Below, piece by piece: positions 1 through 7,876 of a DNA stretch of 16,246 nt (position 1 is its first letter; each line of letters begins with the position of its first letter). The stretch lies in contig JBCLLN010000014.1 in NCBI GenBank assembly GCA_039738635.1, positions 1 through 16,246 of the forward strand. The letters run 5' to 3'. The position numbers were made by a program, and so were the translations under genes. This stretch comes from JBCLLP01 sp039738635 (GTDB taxonomy: Bacteria; Patescibacteriota; Saccharimonadia; CAILAD01; BJGX01). Below the pieces are notes generated by a model. That model saw only the letters and a list, made by a program, of their open reading frames with translations, had not been told where the DNA came from and made no database searches.

Positions 1-69
1 GGCCTTTTCCTGATGGCAAATTTACAAAATATATAAACTCACCTATAATTTTGCTATATATCGTCAAGT

Positions 70-552
70 CTAGCTTGAAGCTACCTGAACATACTGAGTG
101 TTGTCACACAAATAATAACTTTGGATATTATAAATATCTAGCCTGGGGAGTTTAAAATTTTTAGCTATATTAATGATATCTGCAAATGATGTGCTCTGGG
201 TATCCACCAGAGTAAAAACCAACACCGTTGGCAGACTATAATGGCGCAAATGAGTAAAGAGCTTACTAGCAAAGAAAGTCTCTATTTTGTTTAGGCGCTC
301 GCCGTGAGGTAAATTAGCAGGTATTGATAGCTTACATAGCTCTGGGCTATAGACACACTGCACCGAGGCTTGATCGTCTGATATTATGATGCTATCAAAA
401 CCCAATCTACTGGTGCCCTTTGTATATACCATATCGGGATTCTCGGAGTAGGATTCAAACTCCCAGTCCGAATACCTAGGGCATATCTTTTTGAATTGCT
501 CTATTAACTCGCGCTCGCGAAGTTTTTTGGCTAGGTCTAACTTTTGTTCCAT
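70..552 (-). CDS. Hypothetical protein, 160 aa
   Basis: I do not recognise this protein. It begins with a charged helical stretch (residues 1-22, rich in K/E/R/L), followed by an alternating strand/loop region with FDSIIISDD near residue 52-60, and a C-terminal half with a hydrophobic strand (TVLVFTLVD, about residues 109-117). No signal peptide, membrane segment or metal-binding Cys/His cluster is visible, so it is probably a cytosolic globular protein. It is transcribed divergently from the P-type ATPase, with 118 bp between the two starts. The ATG is preceded 7 nt upstream by a TATTAT box and has no Shine-Dalgarno, so the start is consistent with a leaderless message. The intact reading frame, normal amino-acid composition and intergenic boundaries argue for a real gene. 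Function cannot be assigned. Confidence 0.75.
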   Translation of the reverse strand: MEQKLDLAKKLRERELIEQFKKICPRYSDWEFESYSENPDMVYTKGTSRLGFDSIIISDDQASVQCVYSPELCKLSIPANLPHGERLNKIETFFASKLFTHLRHYSLPTVLVFTLVDTQSTSFADIINIAKNFKLPRLDIYNIQSYYLCDNTQYVQVASS

Positions 553-559
553 TCTATCT

Positions 560-565
560 ATAATA
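560..565 (-). promoter_or_regulatory. Candidate -10 box for the left-edge hypothetical gene
   Basis: Reads TATTAT on the minus strand and ends 7 nt before the ATG at 552. The -35 region at the usual spacing (ATCAAT) is poor, so this is a weak call based on position and the lack of any other promoter-like sequence or ribosome binding site. Confidence 0.35.
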
Positions 566-650
566 CAGCAATTATCGGTATAATTGATATTAGCCTAAAA
601 GACTACTAGCTAACTATAAAAGTAATTTAGCCATTCAGCCATTAAACAGT

Positions 651-656
651 TACAAT
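651..656 (+). promoter_or_regulatory. Candidate -10 box for the P-type ATPase gene
   Basis: TACAAT lies 14 nt upstream of the ATG at 671. A weak TTAGCC sits 18 nt upstream of it. No Shine-Dalgarno lies between the box and the start, implying a very short 5' leader. Confidence 0.35.
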
Positions 657-670
657 ATATATCAAGTTAT

Positions 671-3031
671 ATGAAAAATTCCATCACCAAAATTGTAATC
701 AAAGAATCCCTCCCAATATTGCTACGAAACCTGTTCTCACTTGTGGTGATAATTATCGGTGGCCTATCAATTATACTAATAATACTAGGCAACAGTCGTG
801 ATGGGGTATTCTTAATTGCAGTACTAGCGATTAATATCATACTTGGTATAGTCCAGGAATTAAGAGCCAAAATTGCTCTAGAAAAACTTCAGGCCCTGGC
901 GAGAGTTAAGTACCAAGTCACTAGCTCCGGCCAAAAGTCCGTGGTTTATAGTGATGAGATTATGCCTGGCGATATAGTTGAGCTAAAGCTTGGCGATCAA
1001 TGCCCCGTAGATGGCCAAATAAAATATTCAAATGGCTGTGAGTGTAATGATGCCCTGCTAACTGGTGAATCAGAAAACATTTCAAAGTCTGAGGGTGACA
1101 CGCTACTGGCTGGCAGTATTATTGTGGCCGGCACCGTCAGTATTGAGGCCAAAAAAATTGAACAGCAAAGCTACCTCGCCCAAATGAATAAGGACCTTAA
1201 AAAATACCAACTATCAACTTCACCTATCCAGTCAAGCATCCTACACTTCATACAAATAATGGCCCTTGCACTAGCGGTCATTGCCGTTATTATAATAGTT
1301 GAAACTCTACTAAGTGGGGAAACAATCCTTAGTGGATTCACGCAAATTGCCGCGATTGCTGCTACCATAATAGCCGAAGGGTTGCTATTGGCTAGTACCG
1401 CTTTTTTTGTATACGGATCTATTAGGATGGCCACGAAGAAGGTGCTTGTTCAGCAAATAAACGCCATCGAAAAACTAGGCCGAATGGCAATTGTTTGTAT
1501 CGATAAAACTGGCACGCTGACCCAAAATTCACCTGTCTTTGATGAGTTTATAGCCTACGATAGCGATAGTGATAAAAGGCTACGCCAATACACTGCCACT
1601 TACCTCACCAATGAGTCATCCCAGACGGCCACCAATAATGCTCTTGGGGGTTGTGCCGGTGATGCCCGGGCGCTCAAGACCTCCGAGCTGTTGGCTTTTT
1701 CCTCTGCTCGCAAATATTCTGCCTTCAGGATTTTTGGCAGTTCTAACTTTGTGGTAATAGGAGCTAGCGAGAACTTTATCCATAAGCTAGGTGCTGAGCA
1801 ACAAAAATGGCTAAATGCCAAAATCCAAGAGTTATCCAAATCTGCTAAAAGAGTACTCTTCGTTGCTAGGGCCGATAGTGGCAAGCTAGATGATATCAGC
1901 ACCATCAAAGGACTGGAGCTAGTTGGGTTGGTGGTATTATCCAACCCACTCAAAGCTTCCACAGCTAGTACAATTAGCGTTTTACAAAACCGGGGCGTAC
2001 AAGTCGTTGTTATCTCTGGAGATAGCCAGCAGACCGTGCTGGCAATAGCCAACTTGGCAAAAATAAATCATGGCAAAGATGTCATAACGGGCCCAATGCT
2101 CGATAAAATCAACGACGCCGAGCTAGCAATATTATTAACCCACAAGCCTCTCTTTGCCAGAATACTGCCGGCCCAAAAACAACGCATAGTTGAAGCGGCT
2201 CAGGCCAGCGGTGCAATCGTAGCAATGATTGGTGACGGAGCAAATGATGCTCTGGCGATTAAAAAAGCAGATATTGGCATAGCTATGTTTGATGGAGCAC
2301 CAGCCACTAGACAAATAGCTGATGTGGTATTAATCAATAATTCCTTCTCGGCCATACCTAAGGGAATTGAACTCTCTGATAGTATTATTACCACATTAGA
2401 AATGGTAGCTTGCTTATTCTTTACGCGCGTATGGTCCGGGATTTTGATAATTTTTGGGTCATTAGTGCTAGCTAGCGACTACCCATTCTCTCCGCGAAAT
2501 ATTACGCTACTAAATATTTTTATAATTAGCTTCCCGCTACTGCTTTGGCTATTGCAACCTCGCCACCGTGATAGAAGCGTTAATGAGCTAAGCTTCTTGC
2601 AACGAACTCTACCGTTTTCTATAATGAATGCCCTTATAATAGCTACTTTTAGCCTATTATCTTTGATATTACTAAAAAGTTTGTTATTACTTGATGGTAC
2701 TGCTCTTAATATGGGTACGCTTGTAATTTTTATGGTGATGAGTATATATTCAATAGCAATAATTCCTGACACCATCGGCGCTGACAAATCAGCAGCTCAG
2801 CAAAGAATTATTTATGGTAGTTTTGTTGGCATTGCCTTAGTGGTATCGGGATTATTTATGTTTCCAACGCTTGGCTCAATTTTTAGTATTGAGCCAATTA
2901 GCCTTGAGGTGGCCGGCCTGGCACTGGCCATATCCATATTTGGAATGGGGGCCCAATACCTAGCTATGCGCATAAATCTTGGTAATCGGCTATGGCTAAG
3001 GCTAAAAAATACCTCTGGCAAAACTAGCTAA
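671..3031 (+). CDS. Cation-transporting P-type ATPase, CtpE-like
   Basis: An ATP-driven cation pump of the HAD-type P-type ATPase family in the cytoplasmic membrane, 786 aa. Motifs in order: actuator TGES (131-134); M4 motif AEGL (235-238); phosphorylation loop DKTGTLT with the phospho-acceptor D278; ISGDS (448-452), equivalent to the TGD region; and the hinge GDGANDA (521-527). Two membrane helices (about 17-61) precede the actuator domain, two (about 190-245) precede the P domain and about six follow GDGAND (about 575-780), the usual P2/CtpE topology. There is no N-terminal metal-binding domain and no CPC motif, which argues against a heavy-metal P1B pump. The short N-terminus followed by NIILGIVQELRAK resembles CtpE-type putative Ca2+ transporters; that substrate is an inference. 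The M4 proline of the usual PEGL is alanine here. It is the only plus-strand gene in the window. Confidence 0.93.
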   Translation: MKNSITKIVIKESLPILLRNLFSLVVIIIGGLSIILIILGNSRDGVFLIAVLAINIILGIVQELRAKIALEKLQALARVKYQVTSSGQKSVVYSDEIMPGDIVELKLGDQCPVDGQIKYSNGCECNDALLTGESENISKSEGDTLLAGSIIVAGTVSIEAKKIEQQSYLAQMNKDLKKYQLSTSPIQSSILHFIQIMALALAVIAVIIIVETLLSGETILSGFTQIAAIAATIIAEGLLLASTAFFVYGSIRMATKKVLVQQINAIEKLGRMAIVCIDKTGTLTQNSPVFDEFIAYDSDSDKRLRQYTATYLTNESSQTATNNALGGCAGDARALKTSELLAFSSARKYSAFRIFGSSNFVVIGASENFIHKLGAEQQKWLNAKIQELSKSAKRVLFVARADSGKLDDISTIKGLELVGLVVLSNPLKASTASTISVLQNRGVQVVVISGDSQQTVLAIANLAKINHGKDVITGPMLDKINDAELAILLTHKPLFARILPAQKQRIVEAAQASGAIVAMIGDGANDALAIKKADIGIAMFDGAPATRQIADVVLINNSFSAIPKGIELSDSIITTLEMVACLFFTRVWSGILIIFGSLVLASDYPFSPRNITLLNIFIISFPLLLWLLQPRHRDRSVNELSFLQRTLPFSIMNALIIATFSLLSLILLKSLLLLDGTALNMGTLVIFMVMSIYSIAIIPDTIGADKSAAQQRIIYGSFVGIALVVSGLFMFPTLGSIFSIEPISLEVAGLALAISIFGMGAQYLAMRINLGNRLWLRLKNTSGKTS

Positions 3032-3049
3032 AAAGTATCTATTTACTTT
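3032..3049. terminator. Small hairpin at the convergent gene junction
   Basis: AAAGTA (3032-3037) and TACTTT (3044-3049) form a 6-bp stem with a 6-nt loop. It sits between the stop of the ATPase and the stop of the nuclease gene and overlaps the latter, a place where a bidirectional terminator would be expected. The stem is short, A/T-rich and lacks a proper T-run, so the call is weak. Confidence 0.25.
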
Positions 3050-3567
3050 GTGACTCCCCCGCAAGTTAGTGGTGACCAAAACCCAACTTGAGCCTGTTTA
3101 GCTAAGCTCTCAGCTTCCTTGAACTGGTTTTGGTACTTATAGCTCTGAGAGCGGTAGGTATATTCGTGGGCATAGCCTCCCTTAATGAGCTCTAAATTAA
3201 TCAGTCCGTCATTAAGCCATATATATGCCAGTAGCCTACCATACCTATCTCTTTCACCCACTTGCTGATCAAACTCTATTCTAACATTCTGACCAGATAG
3301 GAGTTTTTTGGAATTATCGGAGGCTTCATTGCCATAACACTGCACGGGTTTACGGGGGTCAAGAGTCTCAGGAGTGTCAAGCCCAATGAGTCTAACCTGC
3401 TCGGGCTTACCGTAGCGAGTAATCTCGATAGTATCACCGTCTATAACTTGCTTAATTTCGTAGATATCTTGGGCTAGGGCTGGCGCTTGAACATCCAATT
3501 TGGGGCTAATTGTAAGCCCTATTACAATCAGTGCTAGTCCACCAAATACTAGTTTTCTTTTACTCAC
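3043..3567 (-). CDS. Staphylococcal-nuclease-like (SNase) protein, membrane-anchored or secreted
   Basis: Predicted Ca2+-dependent sugar-non-specific nuclease with an SNase OB-fold, 174 aa. Residues 6-20 are hydrophobic after an MSKRK start, giving a signal peptide or single anchor, so the enzyme probably acts outside the membrane. From about residue 35 the SNase domain contains IDGDT (D45) and RLIGLDTPE (R59, D64, E67). R111 lies in DRYGRLLAY. These correspond to D21, R35, D40, E43 and R87 of the S. aureus enzyme, so all catalytic and Ca2+ positions are present. The start codon is GTG, sharing one base with the TAG stop of the rodA-like gene (TAGTG), so translation is probably coupled. In a host-dependent small-genome bacterium such an enzyme could degrade environmental DNA for nucleotide scavenging; that role is inferred. 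Confidence 0.93.
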   Translation of the reverse strand: MSKRKLVFGGLALIVIGLTISPKLDVQAPALAQDIYEIKQVIDGDTIEITRYGKPEQVRLIGLDTPETLDPRKPVQCYGNEASDNSKKLLSGQNVRIEFDQQVGERDRYGRLLAYIWLNDGLINLELIKGGYAHEYTYRSQSYKYQNQFKEAESLAKQAQVGFWSPLTCGGVTK

Positions 3568-4694
3568 TACACTAGCTCTTCTTCTTTTAAGACTCGGCCT
3601 CTTCGCCTGATATAAACACTCTCCACGATACCCACCGCTATTAAGCTAACCATTAGGCTGGTGCCGCCTGCAGATATAAATGGCAGGGGAATCCCGGTGA
3701 CGGGCATAATGCCTAAATTCATACCAATGTTAATTAAGACATGCACAATAAACATTGTGGCAATTCCAATACAGAGCAGACTACCAAAACGATCTTGGCT
3801 CTTACTAGCATCAATCACCATTCTAGCAATTACTGCTACAAATAATAATATTGTGACTATGCCACCGGCAAACCCAAGCTTTTCTGACAAGACAGCAAAT
3901 ATAAAATCCGTAGGTGAGCTTGGTAAAAAATTACCCTGGCTCTGGCTTCCTGACCCTAATCCCTGGCCTGTCAGCCCGCCTGACCCTACGGCAATAATTG
4001 CCTGATTAACATTATAGCCTGCTCCGCTAGGATCGGCCGCAGGAGATAAGAATGTAGTAATGCGCTGACGCTGATAGGTTTGTAGCCTAGGATAAATAAT
4101 CGGTACAGATACTACTAATAATACCAATAAGCCAAGGATATATAGCTTTTTAACCTTGGTGGATAATGTCATAACTAACCATATTACCCCCATCACTATT
4201 GCTGTGCCTAAATCTGGCTGAACTAGTACCAAGAATATTGCCGGAAGTGAGTATATTATAGACCTCACTAAAAATCTCAGCTGATTGGTATAATCAAAGT
4301 TCTGAGCATACATCTTAGCCAGCACAATAATTAGTATTAACTTAGCTAGCTCTGATGGCTGAAATTGAAAAGACCCTATGGCAATCCAACGAGTAGCCCC
4401 CAGCCTAGTCACGCCAAACATCTCCACAGCCAAGAGTGAGACCAACATAAAAACATACAATACACCACTATAGCTTCGTAATATCCGGTAGTCATTTCTG
4501 GACGCAACTACCATTAGCAATAGCCCAATCAGGGCATAAACTATTTGTCTTGTAGTATCTAGCTGGTTAGATACTTGTTTGGCCTTAATCCCTAATGAAT
4601 ACAATACTATTAAGCCCAGTACCACTAGTAAGGTTGAGCCAGCAAGCAATAGATTGTCATAATTACCAAGCCTACCTAGCGACTTATGCTTCAT
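3567..4694 (-). CDS. rodA: SEDS-family peptidoglycan glycosyltransferase, RodA-like
   Basis: An integral-membrane SEDS protein of 375 aa with about ten hydrophobic segments, predicted to polymerise lipid II into glycan strands together with a class B PBP. Family hallmarks: QPSELAK (112-118), VQPDLGT (158-164), SPTDF with the likely catalytic D263, and GIPLPFISAGGTS (334-346). QPDLGT and GIPLPF fit RodA better than FtsW, but SEDS paralogues are hard to separate from sequence alone, and the cluster also carries division genes, so FtsW is the alternative. The ATG overlaps the end of ileS by 11 nt, and the stop shares a base with the GTG of the nuclease gene, so it is probably co-transcribed and coupled with both. 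Being downstream of the T-box, its expression may also respond to isoleucine charging. Confidence 0.9.
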   Translation of the reverse strand: MKHKSLGRLGNYDNLLLAGSTLLVVLGLIVLYSLGIKAKQVSNQLDTTRQIVYALIGLLLMVVASRNDYRILRSYSGVLYVFMLVSLLAVEMFGVTRLGATRWIAIGSFQFQPSELAKLILIIVLAKMYAQNFDYTNQLRFLVRSIIYSLPAIFLVLVQPDLGTAIVMGVIWLVMTLSTKVKKLYILGLLVLLVVSVPIIYPRLQTYQRQRITTFLSPAADPSGAGYNVNQAIIAVGSGGLTGQGLGSGSQSQGNFLPSSPTDFIFAVLSEKLGFAGGIVTILLFVAVIARMVIDASKSQDRFGSLLCIGIATMFIVHVLINIGMNLGIMPVTGIPLPFISAGGTSLMVSLIAVGIVESVYIRRRGRVLKEEELV

Positions 4695-7587
4695 ATTTCT
4701 CTAGTGCAATAGTTAATTCTTGGCCATCAATATTGACGCTTTTTGTGAACTTATATGATTTTTGAGTGGGTGAGAAATCTTTTGTAAGTGTTTCTTGGGC
4801 TATCATATCCTGGAACTCACCTAGAGCCTGATTAATTTTTTTAGATGAGCTAATAACGGCCAGTTTAATTCGGTTTTCTACCAACAATCCAGCCTCCTTG
4901 CGTGATGACTGGACAATACGGATTATATCCCTAGCCGTACCCTCATTGCTTAGTGATTGAGTAATATCTGTGTTCAGTATCACTGATGATTTTTGGGATT
5001 TTTTTACTAGCACTTTTTTGACATTAAGTTCCTCGGCAATAATTAGCAGTAGCGCACCATCAAGCTCGCTAGGGCCGGCAACTTGGGCCTGGCTCAGTGG
5101 CTGTCTGACTTTAATCTTAGCCTCCGCCCGGGCGGCCAAGCCGTCATTGACATAAGTTCTAACTAACTCCATATTAGCCAATATTCCCTCGTCAATTTTG
5201 CCAGCTTTTGGCCAGCTAGAAAGGTGGACTGATTCTGGAGCGAGCGCAATATCGGCCGTCAAATGACGATACAACCAATCACTCATAAAAGGGGCCCAGG
5301 GAGCTAGTAATTGACAAGTAGTTAATAATGCCCAGTGCAGTGTCCTGTAAGCTTCCAGCTTATCGCTGTCATCCTCTGATTTCCAGAATCGTCGTCTGCT
5401 TCTACGCACATACCAATTAGAAATATCATCTACTAGCTTATAGATAGGCCAGCTAGCTCGGCTAAGCTGATAGGCATCAGCATGGTCAGTAGTAGCTATA
5501 ATCGTCTGGTTAACCCTTGCCACCAGCCAGCTATCTAGCGGGTTGGTAAGCTTTGTGGGTGCATCCAGGCTAGTAGGCTCCCAGCTGTCAATTTCGGTAT
5601 ACATACATAAAAAAGACGCGCAACTGTAGAGTGTCATAAATAAATTACGGCTGATATCCTTAACGGCATCTCTATCAAAACGCATATAATCAGCCGATAC
5701 TGCTGGAGTGCTGGAGAGCAAGTAATAACGCAGTGCATCAGCTCCTTCAAGGTCAAATACCTCGCTAATTGGAGGATAGTTCTGAAGCCTTTTGCTAAGC
5801 TTTTGGCCGTCTGGAGCTAAAATCATTCCATTTACTAGAACATTCTTATAGGCTGGCTTATCAAAGATGATTGTAGAAATTACGTGGAGTACATAGAACC
5901 ATAGATGTGTTTGATCTAGGCCTTCTCCTATGTAGTCGGCTGGGAAGCTTGCCTCGAACTCCGTCTTATTATCAAAGGGGTAGTGTTGCTGAGCAATAGG
6001 CATAGCCCCAGATTCGAACCAGCAGTCTATAACCTCTTCTATTCTGCGGTAGGTCTTAGCGCCTTTTAAAATTATAATATCATCTATAAATGGCCGGTGC
6101 AGGTCAGTCAGCTTGGATGTATCAACGCCAAGGCTAGCGAGCTGAGAGATGCTCTCTATCACGATATAATCTGAGTCGTCTTGCTCATTAACCCAAATAG
6201 GAACAGGCGCTCCCCAATAACGATTGCGAGATATTGCCCAGTCCCTAGCACCCTCCAGCCATTTGCCAAAACTCCCATCTTTAATGTGCCCCGGAGACCA
6301 ATTAATTTCCTTGGCAGTGACTTGAAGTTGTTTTTGGACCTTCGATACGGCTATAAACCATGTATCAATTGCATAATATAGTAATGGAGCTTCACATCGA
6401 TAACAGAACGGATAAGTATGCTGGAAAGTTTCTGCACTATAAATCATCCCTTTCTCGGTGAGCTGTTCAATCACTATGCGGTCGGCTCCCTTGAAAAACT
6501 TACCCTCAATGCCATCAAGGCCAATACCTAGCTTAACCTTACCGTCTGGCTCAATGGTGTTAATAATAGCTATATTATTAGCCTGGCAATGAGCAAGGTC
6601 GTCCTCGCCAAAGGCTGGTGCTATATGCAATATTCCCGTTCCTTCCTCAATACTTACAAAGTCAGCCGACCAAACTTTATAGAGATTTTTATTGGCTTCT
6701 ATGCCCGCTAGGACAAATAACGGTTGATAGCTTTTGCCTACCAAATCCAGCCCTGTCATTTGCTCAAGTACTTCATAATTTTCCGAGCTAAGAGACTCTA
6801 ACCGTGACTTAGCTAGTATCAGCTTCTCCTCAAGGCCCTTGTCTTTAACTAGGACCTTAACATACTCTGCATCGGGCTTTACAGCTAGAGCGGTATTGCC
6901 TGGCAGACTCCAGGGAGTGGTAGTCCAGGCTAGCAGGCTCGCACTCTCATCCTGAAGCTTGAACTTGACCTGCACACTAGGGTCAGTAACGTCATCCTTA
7001 TAGCCTTCATTGAGCTCAAAATTACTCAGCGGAGTTGCACATCTAGGACAATACGGCATACACTTATAGCCCTTATAAATTAAGCCTTTATCGTATATTT
7101 GCTTAAACGCCCACCAAACCGATTCGGTATAGCTAGTATCAATGGTGGCGTAGGCATTCTCCTTGTCAGTCCAGCGTCCAATGCGATCAAAATAATCTTC
7201 CCATTCACTCATATATGAAAAAACAGAATCTCGGCAATCCTTATTAAATTTGCCTATACCATACTCTAAAATTTGTTTTTTACCAGAAATGTTTAATTGC
7301 GCCTCTATCGCAAACTCTACTGGCAGGCCATGGCAGTCCCAGCCATTGCGCCGGGGAACATACCGACCCTGCATAGTTTGGTAGCGCCCAATAGCGTCTT
7401 TAATACTAGTTACTAGGCTGTGTCCAAAATGCGGTAGGCCATTGGCAAAAACTGGGCCATCATAGAAGCTAAACGGCTGACCTTGCTTGGTCTGCTCTAG
7501 GGATTTTATAAATGTCTGCTCTTGCTCCCATACTTGGAGCATCTCCTCTTCTACTGAATTAGCTTGATATGGTGGTAGTTTTTTCAT
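4684..7587 (-). CDS. ileS: Isoleucyl-tRNA synthetase (IleRS2-like)
   Basis: A class I aminoacyl-tRNA synthetase that charges tRNA-Ile and edits valine; 967 aa. The HIGH motif is HFGH (53-56, in GLPHFGH) and the KMSKS loop reads KLSKR (596-600). RRNGWDCHGLPVE (79-91) is a strong IleRS signature. Cys pairs at C180/C183 and C395/C398 fit zinc knuckles in the catalytic/CP1 region, and the CP1 editing domain lies between them and the catalytic core. After the KLSKR loop come the anticodon-binding helical bundle and a C-terminal region that lacks the Cys-rich zinc finger of classical bacterial IleRS1. Together with K-x-SKR this points to the archaeal/eukaryotic-like IleRS2 class, known in several bacteria for low mupirocin sensitivity. 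An AAGGA sequence precedes the ATG by about 8 nt. A T-box leader lies immediately upstream. Confidence 0.97.
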   Translation of the reverse strand: MKKLPPYQANSVEEEMLQVWEQEQTFIKSLEQTKQGQPFSFYDGPVFANGLPHFGHSLVTSIKDAIGRYQTMQGRYVPRRNGWDCHGLPVEFAIEAQLNISGKKQILEYGIGKFNKDCRDSVFSYMSEWEDYFDRIGRWTDKENAYATIDTSYTESVWWAFKQIYDKGLIYKGYKCMPYCPRCATPLSNFELNEGYKDDVTDPSVQVKFKLQDESASLLAWTTTPWSLPGNTALAVKPDAEYVKVLVKDKGLEEKLILAKSRLESLSSENYEVLEQMTGLDLVGKSYQPLFVLAGIEANKNLYKVWSADFVSIEEGTGILHIAPAFGEDDLAHCQANNIAIINTIEPDGKVKLGIGLDGIEGKFFKGADRIVIEQLTEKGMIYSAETFQHTYPFCYRCEAPLLYYAIDTWFIAVSKVQKQLQVTAKEINWSPGHIKDGSFGKWLEGARDWAISRNRYWGAPVPIWVNEQDDSDYIVIESISQLASLGVDTSKLTDLHRPFIDDIIILKGAKTYRRIEEVIDCWFESGAMPIAQQHYPFDNKTEFEASFPADYIGEGLDQTHLWFYVLHVISTIIFDKPAYKNVLVNGMILAPDGQKLSKRLQNYPPISEVFDLEGADALRYYLLSSTPAVSADYMRFDRDAVKDISRNLFMTLYSCASFLCMYTEIDSWEPTSLDAPTKLTNPLDSWLVARVNQTIIATTDHADAYQLSRASWPIYKLVDDISNWYVRRSRRRFWKSEDDSDKLEAYRTLHWALLTTCQLLAPWAPFMSDWLYRHLTADIALAPESVHLSSWPKAGKIDEGILANMELVRTYVNDGLAARAEAKIKVRQPLSQAQVAGPSELDGALLLIIAEELNVKKVLVKKSQKSSVILNTDITQSLSNEGTARDIIRIVQSSRKEAGLLVENRIKLAVISSSKKINQALGEFQDMIAQETLTKDFSPTQKSYKFTKSVNIDGQELTIALEKYEA

Positions 7588-7607
7588 GTATTTATCCTTA
7601 TATTAGC

Positions 7608-7648
7608 AAAAAAGCACCGCAACAATCCGATGTATTTCGGAGCGGTGC
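7608..7648 (-). terminator. Intrinsic terminator of the ileS T-box leader
   Basis: GCACCGC (7642-7648) pairs with GCGGTGC (7614-7620), with an inner TCCGA/TCGGA helix, followed directly by six T residues (7608-7613) on the transcribed strand. It lies about 20 nt before the ileS start, as expected for the off-state of a transcriptional T-box. Confidence 0.92.
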
Positions 7649-7682
7649 CAGGGTTCACAATAATTGCGAACGGTACCACCTG
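7649..7682 (-). promoter_or_regulatory. T-box antiterminator helix with 7-nt TGGTACC bulge
   Basis: CAGG/CCTG form the lower helix (7679-7682 with 7649-7652). The 7-nt bulge TGGTACC (7672-7678) follows, then an 8-bp upper helix of GTTCGCAA and TTGTGAAC with one G-U pair (7664-7671 with 7653-7660) and a 3-nt loop. This is exactly the architecture of a canonical T-box antiterminator. Confidence 0.9.
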
Positions 7683-7850
7683 ACTTTCCTTTTTAAAAAA
7701 GGACACTTCATTTTAGAACACTTACGCGGTTCATACGGCCAGCTCTACTAACTTTTAACTAAAGGACTTTCTTCTGGCTATGCTGCGAATTACTCGCACT
7801 TACGGCTGATTACCGTTCGTCTATACTTTAGAACACTTTCTTACACAATC

Positions 7851-7856
7851 ATTATA
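7851..7856 (-). promoter_or_regulatory. -10 box for the T-box/ileS transcript
   Basis: A perfect TATAAT on the minus strand, about 7 nt before the inferred start of the leader (near 7844). At 17-nt spacing the -35 hexamer (TAGTAT, 7874-7879) is poor, and it overlaps the stop of the upstream gene. The location right before Stem I supports it as the dedicated ileS promoter. Confidence 0.65.
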
Positions 7857-7876
7857 CCTGCTAGGTCCCAAAAATA

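Larger units (their letters stand above)
7608..7844 (-). promoter_or_regulatory. T-box riboswitch controlling ileS
   Basis: A tRNA-sensing leader between the thioredoxin-like gene and ileS. On the minus strand it contains the T-box sequence AGGTGGTACCG (7671-7681). Its TGGT would pair with the ACCA end of uncharged tRNA, so the variable base fits an A discriminator, as in tRNA-Ile. Upstream, CTAAAG (7826-7831) and CTTTAG (7759-7764) can close a roughly 73-nt Stem I. It holds GTAATCAG, whose ATC (7808-7810) is a candidate isoleucine specifier codon. An A/T-rich palindrome just before the T-box fits Stem III. An antiterminator and a T-run terminator follow, so control should be transcriptional: uncharged tRNA-Ile allows readthrough into ileS. 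The T-box core and terminator are clear. The detailed Stem I fold is my hand reading. Confidence 0.92.

Noticed and set aside
671..3031. Long minus-strand reading frames opposite the ATPase gene (for example 1600-2052)
   Set aside because: The plus-strand frame encodes all P-type ATPase motifs, and the opposite frames give low-complexity Ser/Leu/Ala-rich translations typical of antisense shadows.
6005..6025. A GGTTCGAATC-like string (minus strand) resembling a tRNA T-arm
   Set aside because: It lies inside ileS (codons for ...WFESGAM...) and no acceptor, D or anticodon arms surround it.
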